Assembly (NCBI GenBank): GCA_963204835.1
Contig: CAUJHJ010000020.1
Location: 62,001 to 126,000, forward strand
Length of the DNA: 64,000 bases
Direction: 5' to 3'
Origin: Pseudomonadota bacterium
GTDB lineage: Bacteria > Pseudomonadota > Gammaproteobacteria > Steroidobacterales > Steroidobacteraceae
In this document: piece by piece, positions 44,469 to 52,586 of the stretch
How positions within the stretch are numbered: the first letter of the stretch is position 1
Layout of the letters: each line of letters begins with the position of its first letter
Notes under the pieces: model-generated
What the model saw: only the letters and a program-made list of their open reading frames with translations
What the model was told of the DNA's origin: nothing
The model's database searches: none
Program-made: the position numbers and the translations under genes

Positions 44469-46178
44469 ATGCTGACGCACCTGCAGATCCGGGATTTGGC
44501 GATCATCGACGCGGCGGAGATCGAGTTCCGCCCCGGCCTCACCGTGCTCACGGGTGAAACCGGGGCCGGCAAGTCGATCATCGTCGACGCCCTGCAGCTG
44601 CTGTCCGGTGGCCGCGCGGGCGCCGAGGTCGTGCGCCACGGCGCCGAGCGCACCGAAGTGAGCGCGAGCTTCGACCTCGGCGACCCCGCGGGCGCGCTCG
44701 TGCGCCTGTTGCGCGAGCAATCGATCGACGTCGGCGACGAGCTCACGATCCGCCGCGTCGTCGCGAGCGACGGCCGCAGCCGCGCCTACCTCAACGGCCA
44801 GTCGGTGCCGGTGCAACTGCTGCGCGAGGTCGGCGTGCTGCTGGTCGACATCCACGGCCAGCACGAATTCCAGTCGCTCGTGCGCCCGGCCTCGCAACGC
44901 GAGCTGCTCGATGCCTCAGGCGGCCTCGAAGCCCTCGCGGGTGAAGTGTCCGGCCTGCAGCGCGTGTGGCTCAACCTGCTGAACCGCACGCTCGACCTCG
45001 AAAGCCGCGTGCACGATCGCGATGCGCGCGCCGAACTCGTGCAATTCCAGGTGCGCGAACTCGAGGCGCTGGACATGAAGGACGGCGAGCTCGCGCAGCT
45101 GGCCGAAGAGCGCACGCGGCTCGCCAACCGCGGCCGGCTGGTGGAAGCCGCGCAGGAGGCGATCGCACTGCTGTACGAAGCCGAGGAGAACAACGCCCAC
45201 GCATCGACCAGCCGCGCCCTCGCCGCGCTCAAGGCGGCGGGCGTACACGACCCGCGCCTCGGCGGCATCGCGCCGATGGTGGAGGAAGCGCTGATCAACC
45301 TGCGCGAGGCCGCGCGCGAACTGTCCCACTACACCGAGACCCTCGACCACGACACGAGTCGCCAGGGCGAGGTGGAGCGGCGGCTCGCCGCCTTCGAGGA
45401 CCTCGCCCGCAAGCACCGCATCGCCGCGGCCGAGCTGCCTGCGCGGCTCGCGCAACTGCGCGAGGAACTCGGCAGCCTCGAACACGCCGACACGCAGCTC
45501 GTCACGCTGCGCAAGGAACAGGCCGAGGCGCTCGCCGCCTGGCGCACCCGCGCCGGCCAGCTCTCTTCGCGGCGCACGGCTACCGCGAAGGCGCTGTCGA
45601 AGGAAATCACGCAGCGCATGCAGGCGCTCGGGATGGCGGGCGGGCGCTTCCAGATCGACGTCTCGCCGCTCGACTCGCCCGAGCCCGCGCCTCACGGCCT
45701 CGACCAGATCGAGTTCCGGGTCACGGCGAACCCCGGCCAGCCGTTGCGGCCGCTCGCCAAGGTCGCCTCCGGCGGCGAGCTCGCGCGGCTGTCACTCGCG
45801 GTGCAAGTGGCCCGGGCGGGCCGCGAGGGCCGCTGCATGATCTTCGATGAAGTGGACGCGGGCGTCGGCGGCGCGGTGGCCGAGATCGTCGGCGGAGAAC
45901 TGCGCGCGCTCGGCGATCGCGGCCAGGTGCTGTGCGTCACCCACCTGCCGCAAGTGGCCTCGCAGGGCCATCACCAGTTGCGGGTGAGCAAGCTGACGGA
46001 CGGCAAGACCACCCGCACCCAGCTCGTCGTCCTCGAGCCCGACGCGCGCGTCGAGGAAATCGCGCGGATGCTCGGCGGCGTGGAAATCACCGACAAGGCG
46101 CGCGAGCACGCGCGCGAAATGCTAGGGCTTGCGCGACGGGCAGTTCGCACGGCGGCAGTGCCCGTAAAGAATAAGTGA
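44469..46178 (+). CDS. recN: DNA repair protein RecN
   Basis: SMC-like ATPase acting in recombinational repair of double-strand breaks. The 569-residue protein has Walker A GETGAGKS at residues 29-36, a Q-loop region (DIHGQHEFQSLV), a central antiparallel coiled coil (about 150-370), the ABC signature SGGELARLSLAVQ and Walker B CMIFDEVDAGVGG near the C terminus. The last ~18 codons run antisense over the 3' end of fur, giving an unusual tail (RRAVRTAAVPVKNK) beyond the usual family end. Confidence 0.97.
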   Translation: MLTHLQIRDLAIIDAAEIEFRPGLTVLTGETGAGKSIIVDALQLLSGGRAGAEVVRHGAERTEVSASFDLGDPAGALVRLLREQSIDVGDELTIRRVVASDGRSRAYLNGQSVPVQLLREVGVLLVDIHGQHEFQSLVRPASQRELLDASGGLEALAGEVSGLQRVWLNLLNRTLDLESRVHDRDARAELVQFQVRELEALDMKDGELAQLAEERTRLANRGRLVEAAQEAIALLYEAEENNAHASTSRALAALKAAGVHDPRLGGIAPMVEEALINLREAARELSHYTETLDHDTSRQGEVERRLAAFEDLARKHRIAAAELPARLAQLREELGSLEHADTQLVTLRKEQAEALAAWRTRAGQLSSRRTATAKALSKEITQRMQALGMAGGRFQIDVSPLDSPEPAPHGLDQIEFRVTANPGQPLRPLAKVASGGELARLSLAVQVARAGREGRCMIFDEVDAGVGGAVAEIVGGELRALGDRGQVLCVTHLPQVASQGHHQLRVSKLTDGKTTRTQLVVLEPDARVEEIARMLGGVEITDKAREHAREMLGLARRAVRTAAVPVKNK

Positions 46179-46547
46179 GTGGTCGCGGACCTCGAACCCG
46201 AGCCGGTTCGCCGCCGCCGTCTGCCGCTCCTCGATGCCGCTATCCATGAACTCTTCGACCTTGCCGCAGTCAAGACACACGATATGGTCGTGGTGCGTTC
46301 CCTCGTTCAGCTCGAACACGGCCATGCCGTTCTCGAAATGATGGCGCACCACGAGGCCTGCCGCCTCGAACTGGGTGAGCACGCGGTACACCGTGGCGAG
46401 CCCGATGTCCTCGTTCGACTCGAGCAGCTGCTTGTAGATCGCCTCCGCACTCTGGTGCCGCGTCGTGCCGTTCTCGAGGATCTCGAGGATCTTGAGGCGG
46501 GGCAGGGTCACCTTGAGCCCGGCCTTGCGCAGATCTTTGCCTTCCAA
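46122..46547 (-). CDS. fur: Ferric uptake regulator Fur
   Basis: Iron-responsive repressor. The 141-residue protein has the winged helix (KAGLKVTLPRLKILEILENGTTRHQSAEAIYKQLLESNEDIGLATVYRVLTQFEAAGLVVRHHFENGMAVFEL) and the metal-binding domain with THHDHIVCLDCGKVEEF and GHCRRANC, the CxxC-type structural zinc ligands. A TTG at 46547 (MEGKDLRKAGLKV) is the most likely start because no ATG precedes the conserved domain. The 3' 57 bases overlap recN tail to tail; the gene is divergent from bamE, as usual. Confidence 0.96.
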   Translation of the reverse strand: MEGKDLRKAGLKVTLPRLKILEILENGTTRHQSAEAIYKQLLESNEDIGLATVYRVLTQFEAAGLVVRHHFENGMAVFELNEGTHHDHIVCLDCGKVEEFMDSGIEERQTAAANRLGFEVRDHSLILYGHCRRANCPSRKP

Positions 46548-46587
46548 ATCAAGCGCTCCCGGTTATGATTCGCCGATTATCCCCCAT
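46548..46587. promoter_or_regulatory. Shared fur/bamE divergent promoter region
   Basis: Forty bases between the two start codons. On the minus strand GATAAT (46582-46577) and on the plus strand TATGAT (46565-46570) are -10-like; the segment GATAATCGGCGAATCATAA has partial dyad symmetry reminiscent of a Fur box and could allow Fur autoregulation. The match is weak. Confidence 0.35.
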
Positions 46588-47004
46588 ATGCACACCAGGC
46601 AACCACCCTTGAACCGAATCGCGCGGCTCGCCGCACTCGCCCTCGTTGCCGCCGGCCTCACGGCGGGCTGCGTCTACCGGATGAACATCCAGCAGGGCAA
46701 TTACCTCGACCCGAATGCCATCGCACAGTTGAAGGAAGGCATGACGCGCAGCCAGGTGCGCTACCTCCTCGGCACGCCGATGGTGCCCGACGCCTTCAAC
46801 GAGAACCGCTGGGACTACCTCTACATCATGAAGCGCGGGCGCATCCGCAATGCGGAAAAGCGCCGCGTCTCGGTCTGGTTCGAGGGCGACAAGGTCGCAC
46901 GCATCGAAAAGGTGAACGTGGCCGCGCCAGTCTACGTGCCGGCCACGCCGGCGCCCGCGGTGCCGGCCACACCCAAGGCCGCTGTCGAGTCGCCGGAAAC
47001 ATAG
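46588..47004 (+). CDS. bamE: Outer membrane protein assembly factor BamE (lipoprotein)
   Basis: Small lipoprotein of the BAM complex that inserts outer-membrane beta-barrels. The 138-residue precursor has a lipoprotein signal with lipobox LTAGC (Cys about residue 28), then the SmpA/OmlA domain: QGNYLDPNAIAQLKEGMTRSQVRYLLGTPMVPDAFNENRWDYLYIMKRG and RRVSVWFEGDKVARIE. A C-terminal Pro/Ala/Val repeat tail (VPATPAPAVPATPK) extends beyond the domain. Start ATG at 46588; divergent from fur. Confidence 0.96.
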   Translation: MHTRQPPLNRIARLAALALVAAGLTAGCVYRMNIQQGNYLDPNAIAQLKEGMTRSQVRYLLGTPMVPDAFNENRWDYLYIMKRGRIRNAEKRRVSVWFEGDKVARIEKVNVAAPVYVPATPAPAVPATPKAAVESPET

Positions 47005-47067
47005 ACGGCGGGTCGGCGGGTTGCGAGTTGCGCGTGGCTGGCCGCTCTCCCTCCGGCCCGCCTCCCA

Positions 47068-47367
47068 CTATTTTCGCCTCTTCCGGGAAACCCGCTCCCG
47101 CCTCGCCGCCCGCGGATCCACCGCGAGCGGGCGATGGATCTCGATGCGATCGCCGTCGGCGAACACGAACTCGCGCGCGCACACCGCGCCGAAGATGCCG
47201 ACCGGGGCGCTGTCCCAGGGCAGCACCGGCGCGTCGCCTGCGGCGAGCCGCGCCGCGGCCAGGGCATCGGCCACCGTGGCGTGTTCCGGCAGTTCGAGCG
47301 GCCAGCGCCACTGTGCATCCGGGAGCGCGTAGGCGACGGTGCAGCGCTTCACGCCACCGCCCGTCAT
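47068..47367 (-). CDS. rnfH: RnfH-family ubiquitin-like protein
   Basis: A 99-residue beta-grasp protein of the RnfH/YfjF family. The core is KRCTVAYALPDAQWRWPLELPEHATVADALAAARLA, then PVGIFGAVCAREFVFADGDRIEIHRPLAVDPRAARRER, which is the family signature. The molecular role is not established; it is nearly always next to ratA. The ATG at 47367 overlaps the ratA stop (ATGA). Confidence 0.92.
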   Translation of the reverse strand: MTGGGVKRCTVAYALPDAQWRWPLELPEHATVADALAAARLAAGDAPVLPWDSAPVGIFGAVCAREFVFADGDRIEIHRPLAVDPRAARRERVSRKRRK

Positions 47368-47795
47368 GGTGCGACCGCGCGGGCGCGGGCGACAAACGCG
47401 TCCACCAGCGAGCCGGCCGTTTCCTCGAACATCGGCTCGAACACCGCGGCTGTCAGCCGGTTGGCGAAGGCGAAGCGCAAGGTGAGTTCGATCCGTGTGC
47501 CCGCGTCCCCGATGGGCGTGAGCGTCCAGAGGCCCCGCAGCATGCTGAACGGCCCGCGCAGCTGTTCCATGGCGACGCTGCGCCCCGGTTCGAGCGTATT
47601 GCGCGTCGTGAACTCGGTGCTGAGCGGCCCGCGGCGCACCCCGAGCGTGGCGACGATCTCGCGCTCGCCGCGCGACTCGACCACGGCCCGCGTGCACCAG
47701 GGCACGAACTCGGGGTAGGCCTCGATGTCATTGATCAGCGCGTAGATCAGGTCGGGCGACTTGCCGATGAGCGCCGCGCGTGTCAGTTCCCGCAT
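47364..47795 (-). CDS. ratA: RatA-family START-domain protein
   Basis: A 143-residue protein of the polyketide cyclase/START superfamily (PasT/RatA, similar to the coenzyme Q-binding Coq10). It shows [41 protein letters not shown] and [30 protein letters not shown]. In E. coli the protein was reported to affect 70S ribosome association and persistence, though a quinone-related role is also plausible from the family. It is divergent from smpB with only 23 bases between the start codons. Confidence 0.92.
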   Translation of the reverse strand: MRELTRAALIGKSPDLIYALINDIEAYPEFVPWCTRAVVESRGEREIVATLGVRRGPLSTEFTTRNTLEPGRSVAMEQLRGPFSMLRGLWTLTPIGDAGTRIELTLRFAFANRLTAAVFEPMFEETAGSLVDAFVARARAVAP

Positions 47796-47818
47796 GGCGC
47801 AATTGTCTACAATACGGC

Positions 47819-48286
47819 GTGGCAAAGGAAAAGAAACCCGACAAGCCGATTGCGGAAAACCGCAAGGCGCGCTTCGACTACTTCATCGAGGACCGCTATG
47901 AGGCGGGGCTCTCGCTCGAGGGCTGGGAGGTGAAGGCGATGCGCGCGGGGCGCGCGAACCTCACCGAGGCGTATGTCTACCTCCGGAATGCCGAGGCCTT
48001 CCTGATCGGTGCGCACGTGACGCCGCTCAATACGACCTCGACCCATGTGCATGCGGACCCCACCCGCACGCGCAAGCTCCTGCTCTCGCGCAGCGAGATC
48101 GACCACCTCGTCGGCGCCGTCGAGCGCCGCGGCTACACGATCGTGCCGCTCGACCTGCACTGGAAAGGCGGCCGCGCAAAACTCGACATCGGCCTCGCGA
48201 AAGGCAAGAAGCAGCACGACAAGCGGGCCACCGAGAAGGATCGCGACTGGCAGCGCGACAAGGTGCGGTTCCTCAAGCGGGGCTGA
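47819..48286 (+). CDS. smpB: SsrA-binding protein SmpB
   Basis: Binds tmRNA and delivers it to stalled ribosomes for trans-translation. The 155-residue protein is typical: [80 protein letters not shown] and the C-terminal basic tail [28 protein letters not shown]. The start is a GTG at 47819 with no ribosome-binding site; a TACAAT box ends 5 bases upstream, so the mRNA is probably leaderless. Its RNA partner, tmRNA, is encoded 1 kb downstream. Confidence 0.96.
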   Translation: MAKEKKPDKPIAENRKARFDYFIEDRYEAGLSLEGWEVKAMRAGRANLTEAYVYLRNAEAFLIGAHVTPLNTTSTHVHADPTRTRKLLLSRSEIDHLVGAVERRGYTIVPLDLHWKGGRAKLDIGLAKGKKQHDKRATEKDRDWQRDKVRFLKRG

Positions 48287-48288
48287 GC

Positions 48289-49269
48289 GTGGAACGGGCC
48301 GACTACGCCATCCTCGGTGCGGGCGCGATCGGTTCGGTGCTCGGCGCGCACCTGGCGCGCGCGGGCCATGCCGTCGCCCTGCTCGCCCGCGGCGAGCGCG
48401 CCGCGCAGATCGAGCGCGACGGCGTCGTCATCCGCGGGCTCGCCGGGTTCAAGGTACCCGTGCCCGTCGTGCGCGACCCGGCGACGCTCGGCGGTGCGCG
48501 TGTGCTGATCGTCGCCACCAAGACGCCCGGCACCGCCGCGGCGCTCGCGGCACTGCGCCACGCCAGCTTCGACACGGCGTTCTCCATCCAGAACGGTCCC
48601 GGCAAGAACGAAATACTCGCGCAGGCCTTCGGTGCCGCGCGCGTGCTCGGCGCCCTCGCCGACACCAGCGCCGAGCTCCTTGCGGGCGGCGAGGTGCTGT
48701 TCACCCGCAACGTCAACGTGGTTCTCGGCGAGCTGCCTTCCGATACCAGCGAACGCACGCGACGCATCGCGCACGAAATCGACGCCGCGGGCGTGCGCTG
48801 CGTGCAATCGGGCGAGGTGCTGTCGCGCGAGTGGTCGAAGTTCTGCGCCTGGACCGGGCTCATGGCGGTGTCGGTGACCACGCGGCTGCCGACCTGGCGC
48901 TTCCTCTCCGACCCGGACTCGGCGCTCGTCATCGTGCGCCTCGTGCGCGAAACGGCGCGCCTCGCTCAGGCGCTCGGCATCGCCATCACCGACGAATCCG
49001 TGCTGCCCGTCGCGAGCATCACGCGTGACAGCGACGCAGACGCCGTCGCGGCCGTGACCGCCCTCGGGGCGCGCTATCGCGCGACGGCGCCCGATCACCG
49101 CATGTCGTCGCTGCAGGACATCGACAACGGCCGCCCGCTCGAAGTGCACGAAACGCTGGGCTACGCCGCGGCCAAGGCGGCGGAACTCAGGCTCGATCTG
49201 CCGCTGCTGCGGACGCTCTATCCCCTCGTCGCGGCGCTCGGTCCGGCCCGGCGCGCCCGCGGACCTTGA
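48289..49269 (+). CDS. 2-dehydropantoate 2-reductase-family protein
   Basis: A 326-residue NAD(P)-dependent reductase of the ApbA/PanE superfamily. It has the Rossmann loop YAILGAGAIGSVLGAHLARAGH at the N terminus, VATKTPGTAAALAAL, SIQNGPGKNE, the helical C-terminal domain with REWSKFCAWTGLMAVS (catalytic Lys position), and SSLQDIDNGRPLEVHETLGYAAAKA, typical of ketopantoate reductases (SMxxDxxxGRxTEID pattern). It may make pantoate for coenzyme A, but paralogues act on other 2-oxo acids. GTG start 2 bases after the smpB stop; co-transcribed with smpB. Confidence 0.85.
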   Translation: MERADYAILGAGAIGSVLGAHLARAGHAVALLARGERAAQIERDGVVIRGLAGFKVPVPVVRDPATLGGARVLIVATKTPGTAAALAALRHASFDTAFSIQNGPGKNEILAQAFGAARVLGALADTSAELLAGGEVLFTRNVNVVLGELPSDTSERTRRIAHEIDAAGVRCVQSGEVLSREWSKFCAWTGLMAVSVTTRLPTWRFLSDPDSALVIVRLVRETARLAQALGIAITDESVLPVASITRDSDADAVAAVTALGARYRATAPDHRMSSLQDIDNGRPLEVHETLGYAAAKAAELRLDLPLLRTLYPLVAALGPARRARGP

Positions 49270-49285
49270 ATTCCGCCTGATCGGC

Positions 49286-49291
49286 TATACT
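49286..49291 (+). promoter_or_regulatory. -10 element for tmRNA
   Basis: TATACT lies 15 bases before the mature 5' end of tmRNA. The best -35 candidate (CTTGAA, 49265-49270) is 15 bases away, a little too close, so only the -10 is called. Confidence 0.5.
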
Positions 49292-49306
49292 GACCGGGTA
49301 CCTGAT

Positions 49307-49660
49307 GGGGGCGACCGGTTTCGACGTGGGTTGCGAACCTTCAGGGGCGTACCGAGGCGCATGGCCCTCGTTAATCACTGTGCAAAAACTTAGTTGCCAA
49401 CGACGACAACTACGCTCTGGCGGCTTAACCCCGCCTAACCCCTGACCACTCGGTGCCTGTGCCGGTGAACCAGGGGACGCGCTCACAGGATCGCGATCCA
49501 CCGTGCGACGGGGTGGGTTTGCTAAGAGACACCGTCTGCTGGCCGAGCGTCTTCCCTGCTCCTCGGGTAGCGTGAGGCGAGAACCAATGAGAGAGCTACG
49601 TACGTAGATCCTGGAGTCTAGGACTTGCGGACGGGGGTTCGATTCCCCCCGCCTCCACCA
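49307..49660 (+). ncRNA. ssrA: Transfer-messenger RNA (tmRNA)
   Basis: A 354-base tmRNA that rescues stalled ribosomes with SmpB. The 5' end GGGGGCG pairs with CGCCTCC before the encoded ACCA to form the acceptor stem; GGTTTCGACGTGGGTTGCGAA is the conserved 5' region, and GGGGGTTCGATTCCCCC the T arm. The tag reading frame follows TTAGTT with GCC AAC GAC GAC AAC TAC GCT CTG GCG GCT TAA, giving the resume tag ANDDNYALAA. The order smpB-panE-like-ssrA keeps the two partners together. Confidence 0.97.
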
Positions 49661-49734
49661 TGATCGTCGATGGCCGACGGAGCATGCAGACAGTGCTGGC
49701 AAAGCGGCTGCCGGGCGCTTGATCTGCTGGATGC

Positions 49735-51669
49735 CTACCTGCGGTATGCCTTCAACGAAGCGTCATCGAGCCCCACGAGCGCGAGCAATTTCGCGTAGTC
49801 GCCCGCATGCCGCGGATCATCGCGAAGGACCTTCATCCGCGGGTCGCTGCGCAGGAAGATCAGGCAGTTGGAGCGCTTGCCGACGGCGTCGGCCAGCAGA
49901 TCGACCGCCCTCGCCCGATTCGCTTCGTCGCCGAGCGAAAGGTGCGCCACGGCGGTTTCGTAGGGGCACATGTAGATCTGTTCGCGCTCGGCTTCCTCGA
50001 GCAGCGGCAACACCTTCTCCTTCTGCCCCGCGTAGCCGTAGCCCTGCGCCAGCATGATCAGCGCCACCGGCGCGCGGTCCGCCAGGTCCACGCACCGTTC
50101 GAGCAGGGCCACGGCTTGCGCCGTGTCGCCCCGCAGGTAGGCCGAAACGCCTGATCCACAGAAGACGAAGCCGTTGTCGGGATGCTGGCGCATCTGCTTT
50201 TCGCCCCACTCCCGCGACGCTTCCTGTTCGCCGACCATGAACAGCGCCCAGTTGCCCCAGTCGGCGAGTTCGGTATTGAGCGGGTCGAGTGCATTGGCCC
50301 GGGCGAGCGCCTCCCTGACCTTTGCCTTCTCGCCGAGCGCGGAGAAGTAGAGCGCGAAGCCCAGCTCCGTCGTCGCAAGGCTCGCATCGAGCGCCCGCGC
50401 CTTGCCCAGGTTTTCCCAACCTTCTTTCCACTGCCACGCCATCACCTGCGTCAGGCCGAGCGAGGACAGCGCGCGCGCCGAGCCCGGGTCGCGCGCGAGC
50501 ACGGCCTCGAGCGAGGCCTTCACCTGCGGCAGCAGTTCGATCGGAGGTTCGAAGTAGGTGAAGATCGAGCGCAGCGCATCGCTTTTCGCGTGCCAGGCGG
50601 CGAGGAAATCCGGATCGAGCGCGATCGCACGGTCGAACAGCTCGACCGCGTGCTTCATCGATTCGTAGGTGAACCGTTCCATTTCGCGCCAGCCCGCGGC
50701 ATACGGTTCATAGGCCCTGGGGTTGTTCGGCACTTCGGCCAGCGCGCGCTGTTCGTCCTGCAGGATGGCCACTTTCAGGGCGCCCGCAACGGCTGTGGCA
50801 ATCCCGGCGGCTGTCTCGAAGAAGTTCTCGTTGTCGACGTGCAGCGTGAACGGGCTGCTCCAGACGTCGAGGTCCTTGCGCAGGTCGGTCAGGCGAGGGT
50901 TGATGCGCAAGGTGCCGTCGGGGCCCACGCTCACTTCCCCGTCGAGCACGTATTCGACATCCGGCAGCAGATCTTCAATGTGCGCGCGCGTCTTGTCCTT
51001 GCGGAACTCGAAGGCCGACGCCTGGGGCACGGCCCGCAGCCCCGATATCTTGCGCAGGTTGTCGACGACTTCGCGCGACAACTGGTCCGCGAAGGTCCGG
51101 TGCATCGCCGTGGCGTTGTCCGAGACGCCGAACGGCACGGCGAGTACGTAGGGCCGGTTGGCGACCGGCTCCTGCAGGGAGCTGCCGGGCAGGCGCCAGC
51201 CGAGGAACGCGGCGAGCGGCAACAGGAGCGCGACGGCGACCAAGAGATGCCGGGACCACGAAGTACGGGGCGCAGGCGGCAGGCTCGTCGACGGCAACGG
51301 ATCGGGCTCGCCGTCGCGGCGCTCGGCGCCGGGACCCCGGACGCCCTCACCGACCTCCTCGACCGGCGCGATGAACTGGTAGCCGCGGCCGCGCACCGTC
51401 TGGATCGTCTGCTGCAACTCGCCGTTGTCGCCCAGTACCCGCCGCGCGCTCTTCACGTGGTTGCTGAGCGTCGCGTCCGAGACCTCCCGGCCTTCCCAGA
51501 CCGCCTCGAACAGCTCCTCGCGCGTCAGCACCCGGTCGCGATGCCGGATCAGGTGCACGAGCAGGTCGAACACCCTGGGCTCCACGGCCACGGCGATATC
51601 ACCGCGACTGATCCGGAAACGAGTGGTATCTATGAGGTATTCGCTGACCCGGTACTTGCTGGCGGCCAT
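49735..51669 (-). CDS. Membrane winged-helix regulator with TPR domain (CadC-like architecture)
   Basis: A 644-residue protein, start chosen at the ATG at 51669. Residues about 5-102 form an OmpR/PhoB-type winged helix (VFDLLVHLIRHRDRVLTREELFEAVWEGREVSDATLSNHVKSARRVLGDNGELQQTIQTVRGRGYQFI). A proline-rich linker follows, then one transmembrane helix (about 141-160), and a large C-terminal periplasmic part with a TolB/adenylate-cyclase-associated-like region and TPR repeats (for example AVELFDRAIALDPDFLAAWHAKSDAL). This one-component design lets a periplasmic signal control DNA binding directly. It is divergent from the hydroxylase gene, its likely target. The ligand is unknown. Confidence 0.85.
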   Translation of the reverse strand: MAASKYRVSEYLIDTTRFRISRGDIAVAVEPRVFDLLVHLIRHRDRVLTREELFEAVWEGREVSDATLSNHVKSARRVLGDNGELQQTIQTVRGRGYQFIAPVEEVGEGVRGPGAERRDGEPDPLPSTSLPPAPRTSWSRHLLVAVALLLPLAAFLGWRLPGSSLQEPVANRPYVLAVPFGVSDNATAMHRTFADQLSREVVDNLRKISGLRAVPQASAFEFRKDKTRAHIEDLLPDVEYVLDGEVSVGPDGTLRINPRLTDLRKDLDVWSSPFTLHVDNENFFETAAGIATAVAGALKVAILQDEQRALAEVPNNPRAYEPYAAGWREMERFTYESMKHAVELFDRAIALDPDFLAAWHAKSDALRSIFTYFEPPIELLPQVKASLEAVLARDPGSARALSSLGLTQVMAWQWKEGWENLGKARALDASLATTELGFALYFSALGEKAKVREALARANALDPLNTELADWGNWALFMVGEQEASREWGEKQMRQHPDNGFVFCGSGVSAYLRGDTAQAVALLERCVDLADRAPVALIMLAQGYGYAGQKEKVLPLLEEAEREQIYMCPYETAVAHLSLGDEANRARAVDLLADAVGKRSNCLIFLRSDPRMKVLRDDPRHAGDYAKLLALVGLDDASLKAYRR

Positions 51670-51747
51670 CGTTATCGAATCGTTAGGCAAAGATTAGGGT
51701 CGCTTCAAGCAGCGCTCCCCGGCGCCCCGGACGATACAAGCGCCTTG

Positions 51748-51765
51748 GGCAAACAACAACTTGCC
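51748..51765. promoter_or_regulatory. Inverted repeat in the regulator/hydroxylase divergent region
   Basis: GGCAA (51748-51752), 8 bases, TTGCC (51761-51765) lies just before the ribosome-binding site GGGAGAG of the hydroxylase gene. It could be an operator for the adjacent winged-helix regulator or a chance dyad. Confidence 0.3.
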
Positions 51766-51780
51766 AACCGGGAGAGACCC

Positions 51781-52569
51781 ATGCCGACACCGCTGCAGAT
51801 CCTGCTCGACCCCATCTCGCTTGCCGTCCTCGGCATCTATGCCGCCCTGATCCTGCTCGAGGCGCTGTTCCCGGCTCGCCCCCTGCCGAAGGTGCGCGGC
51901 TGGCGCACGCGGGCGCTGGTCGTGTTCGCCGGCTACTTCTTCCTGTCGAGCTACCTGCCCCTGCTCTGGGGAGACACCCTCGCGAATCTCCAGCTCTTCG
52001 ACCTGCAGGCCGTGGATCCCTTCGCCGCGGCAGCCCTCGGCGTGCTGCTCTTCGAGCTCTTCGTCTACGCCTGGCATCGCGCGATGCACGAGACCCAGTG
52101 GCTGTGGCGCGGCTTTCACCAGATGCACCACAGCGCGGAGCGCATGGACATCTTCGGCGCCTTCTATTTCAGCCCCCTCGACACCCTCGGGTTCACCTTC
52201 TTCAGCAGCATGGCGCTGACGATCCTCGGCCTGCCGGCCAAGGCCGTCACCTACTACCTCTACGCGACGATGTTCCTGGCCAGCATCCAGCACACCAACA
52301 TCCGCACGCCGCAATGGCTCGGGTATGTCGTGCAGCGGCCGGAGAGCCACAGCCTGCATCACGCGCGCGGCATCCATCGCTACAACTACTCCGACCTGCC
52401 CTTTTGGGACATCGTCTTCGGCACCTTCCGCAACCCGAAGGAGTTCATGCCCGAGAGCGGTTTCGCCGGCGCCTCCTCCGCGCAGATCGGCCGGATGCTG
52501 ATGTTCCGCGATATCGCGGCCGACGCCGCCGCTTCTTCCGGGCAGGCCATACAGCGGGGGCGCGCGTGA
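51781..52569 (+). CDS. Sterol desaturase/fatty-acid hydroxylase-family membrane protein
   Basis: A 262-residue membrane di-iron enzyme. The histidine clusters are HRAMH (99-103), HQMHH (113-117), a lone His at 171, and HSLHH (190-194), matching the HxxxH...HxxHH...HxxHH pattern of the family. Several hydrophobic helices (about 12-30, 45-63, 82-98, 133-170) fit membrane integration. Relatives hydroxylate or desaturate sterols, carotenoids, fatty acids or alkylglycerols; the substrate cannot be told. The ATG at 51781 follows a GGGAGAG ribosome-binding site. Confidence 0.88.
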   Translation: MPTPLQILLDPISLAVLGIYAALILLEALFPARPLPKVRGWRTRALVVFAGYFFLSSYLPLLWGDTLANLQLFDLQAVDPFAAAALGVLLFELFVYAWHRAMHETQWLWRGFHQMHHSAERMDIFGAFYFSPLDTLGFTFFSSMALTILGLPAKAVTYYLYATMFLASIQHTNIRTPQWLGYVVQRPESHSLHHARGIHRYNYSDLPFWDIVFGTFRNPKEFMPESGFAGASSAQIGRMLMFRDIAADAAASSGQAIQRGRA

Positions 52570-52586
52570 GTGCCTAGAATGCCGCC

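Noticed and set aside
49640..49735. Possible integrated element using the 3' end of ssrA as attachment site, since accessory genes follow
   Set aside because: No integrase, no repeated copy of the ssrA 3' end and no phage or plasmid genes were seen up to the right edge; the following genes have the same base composition as the rest.
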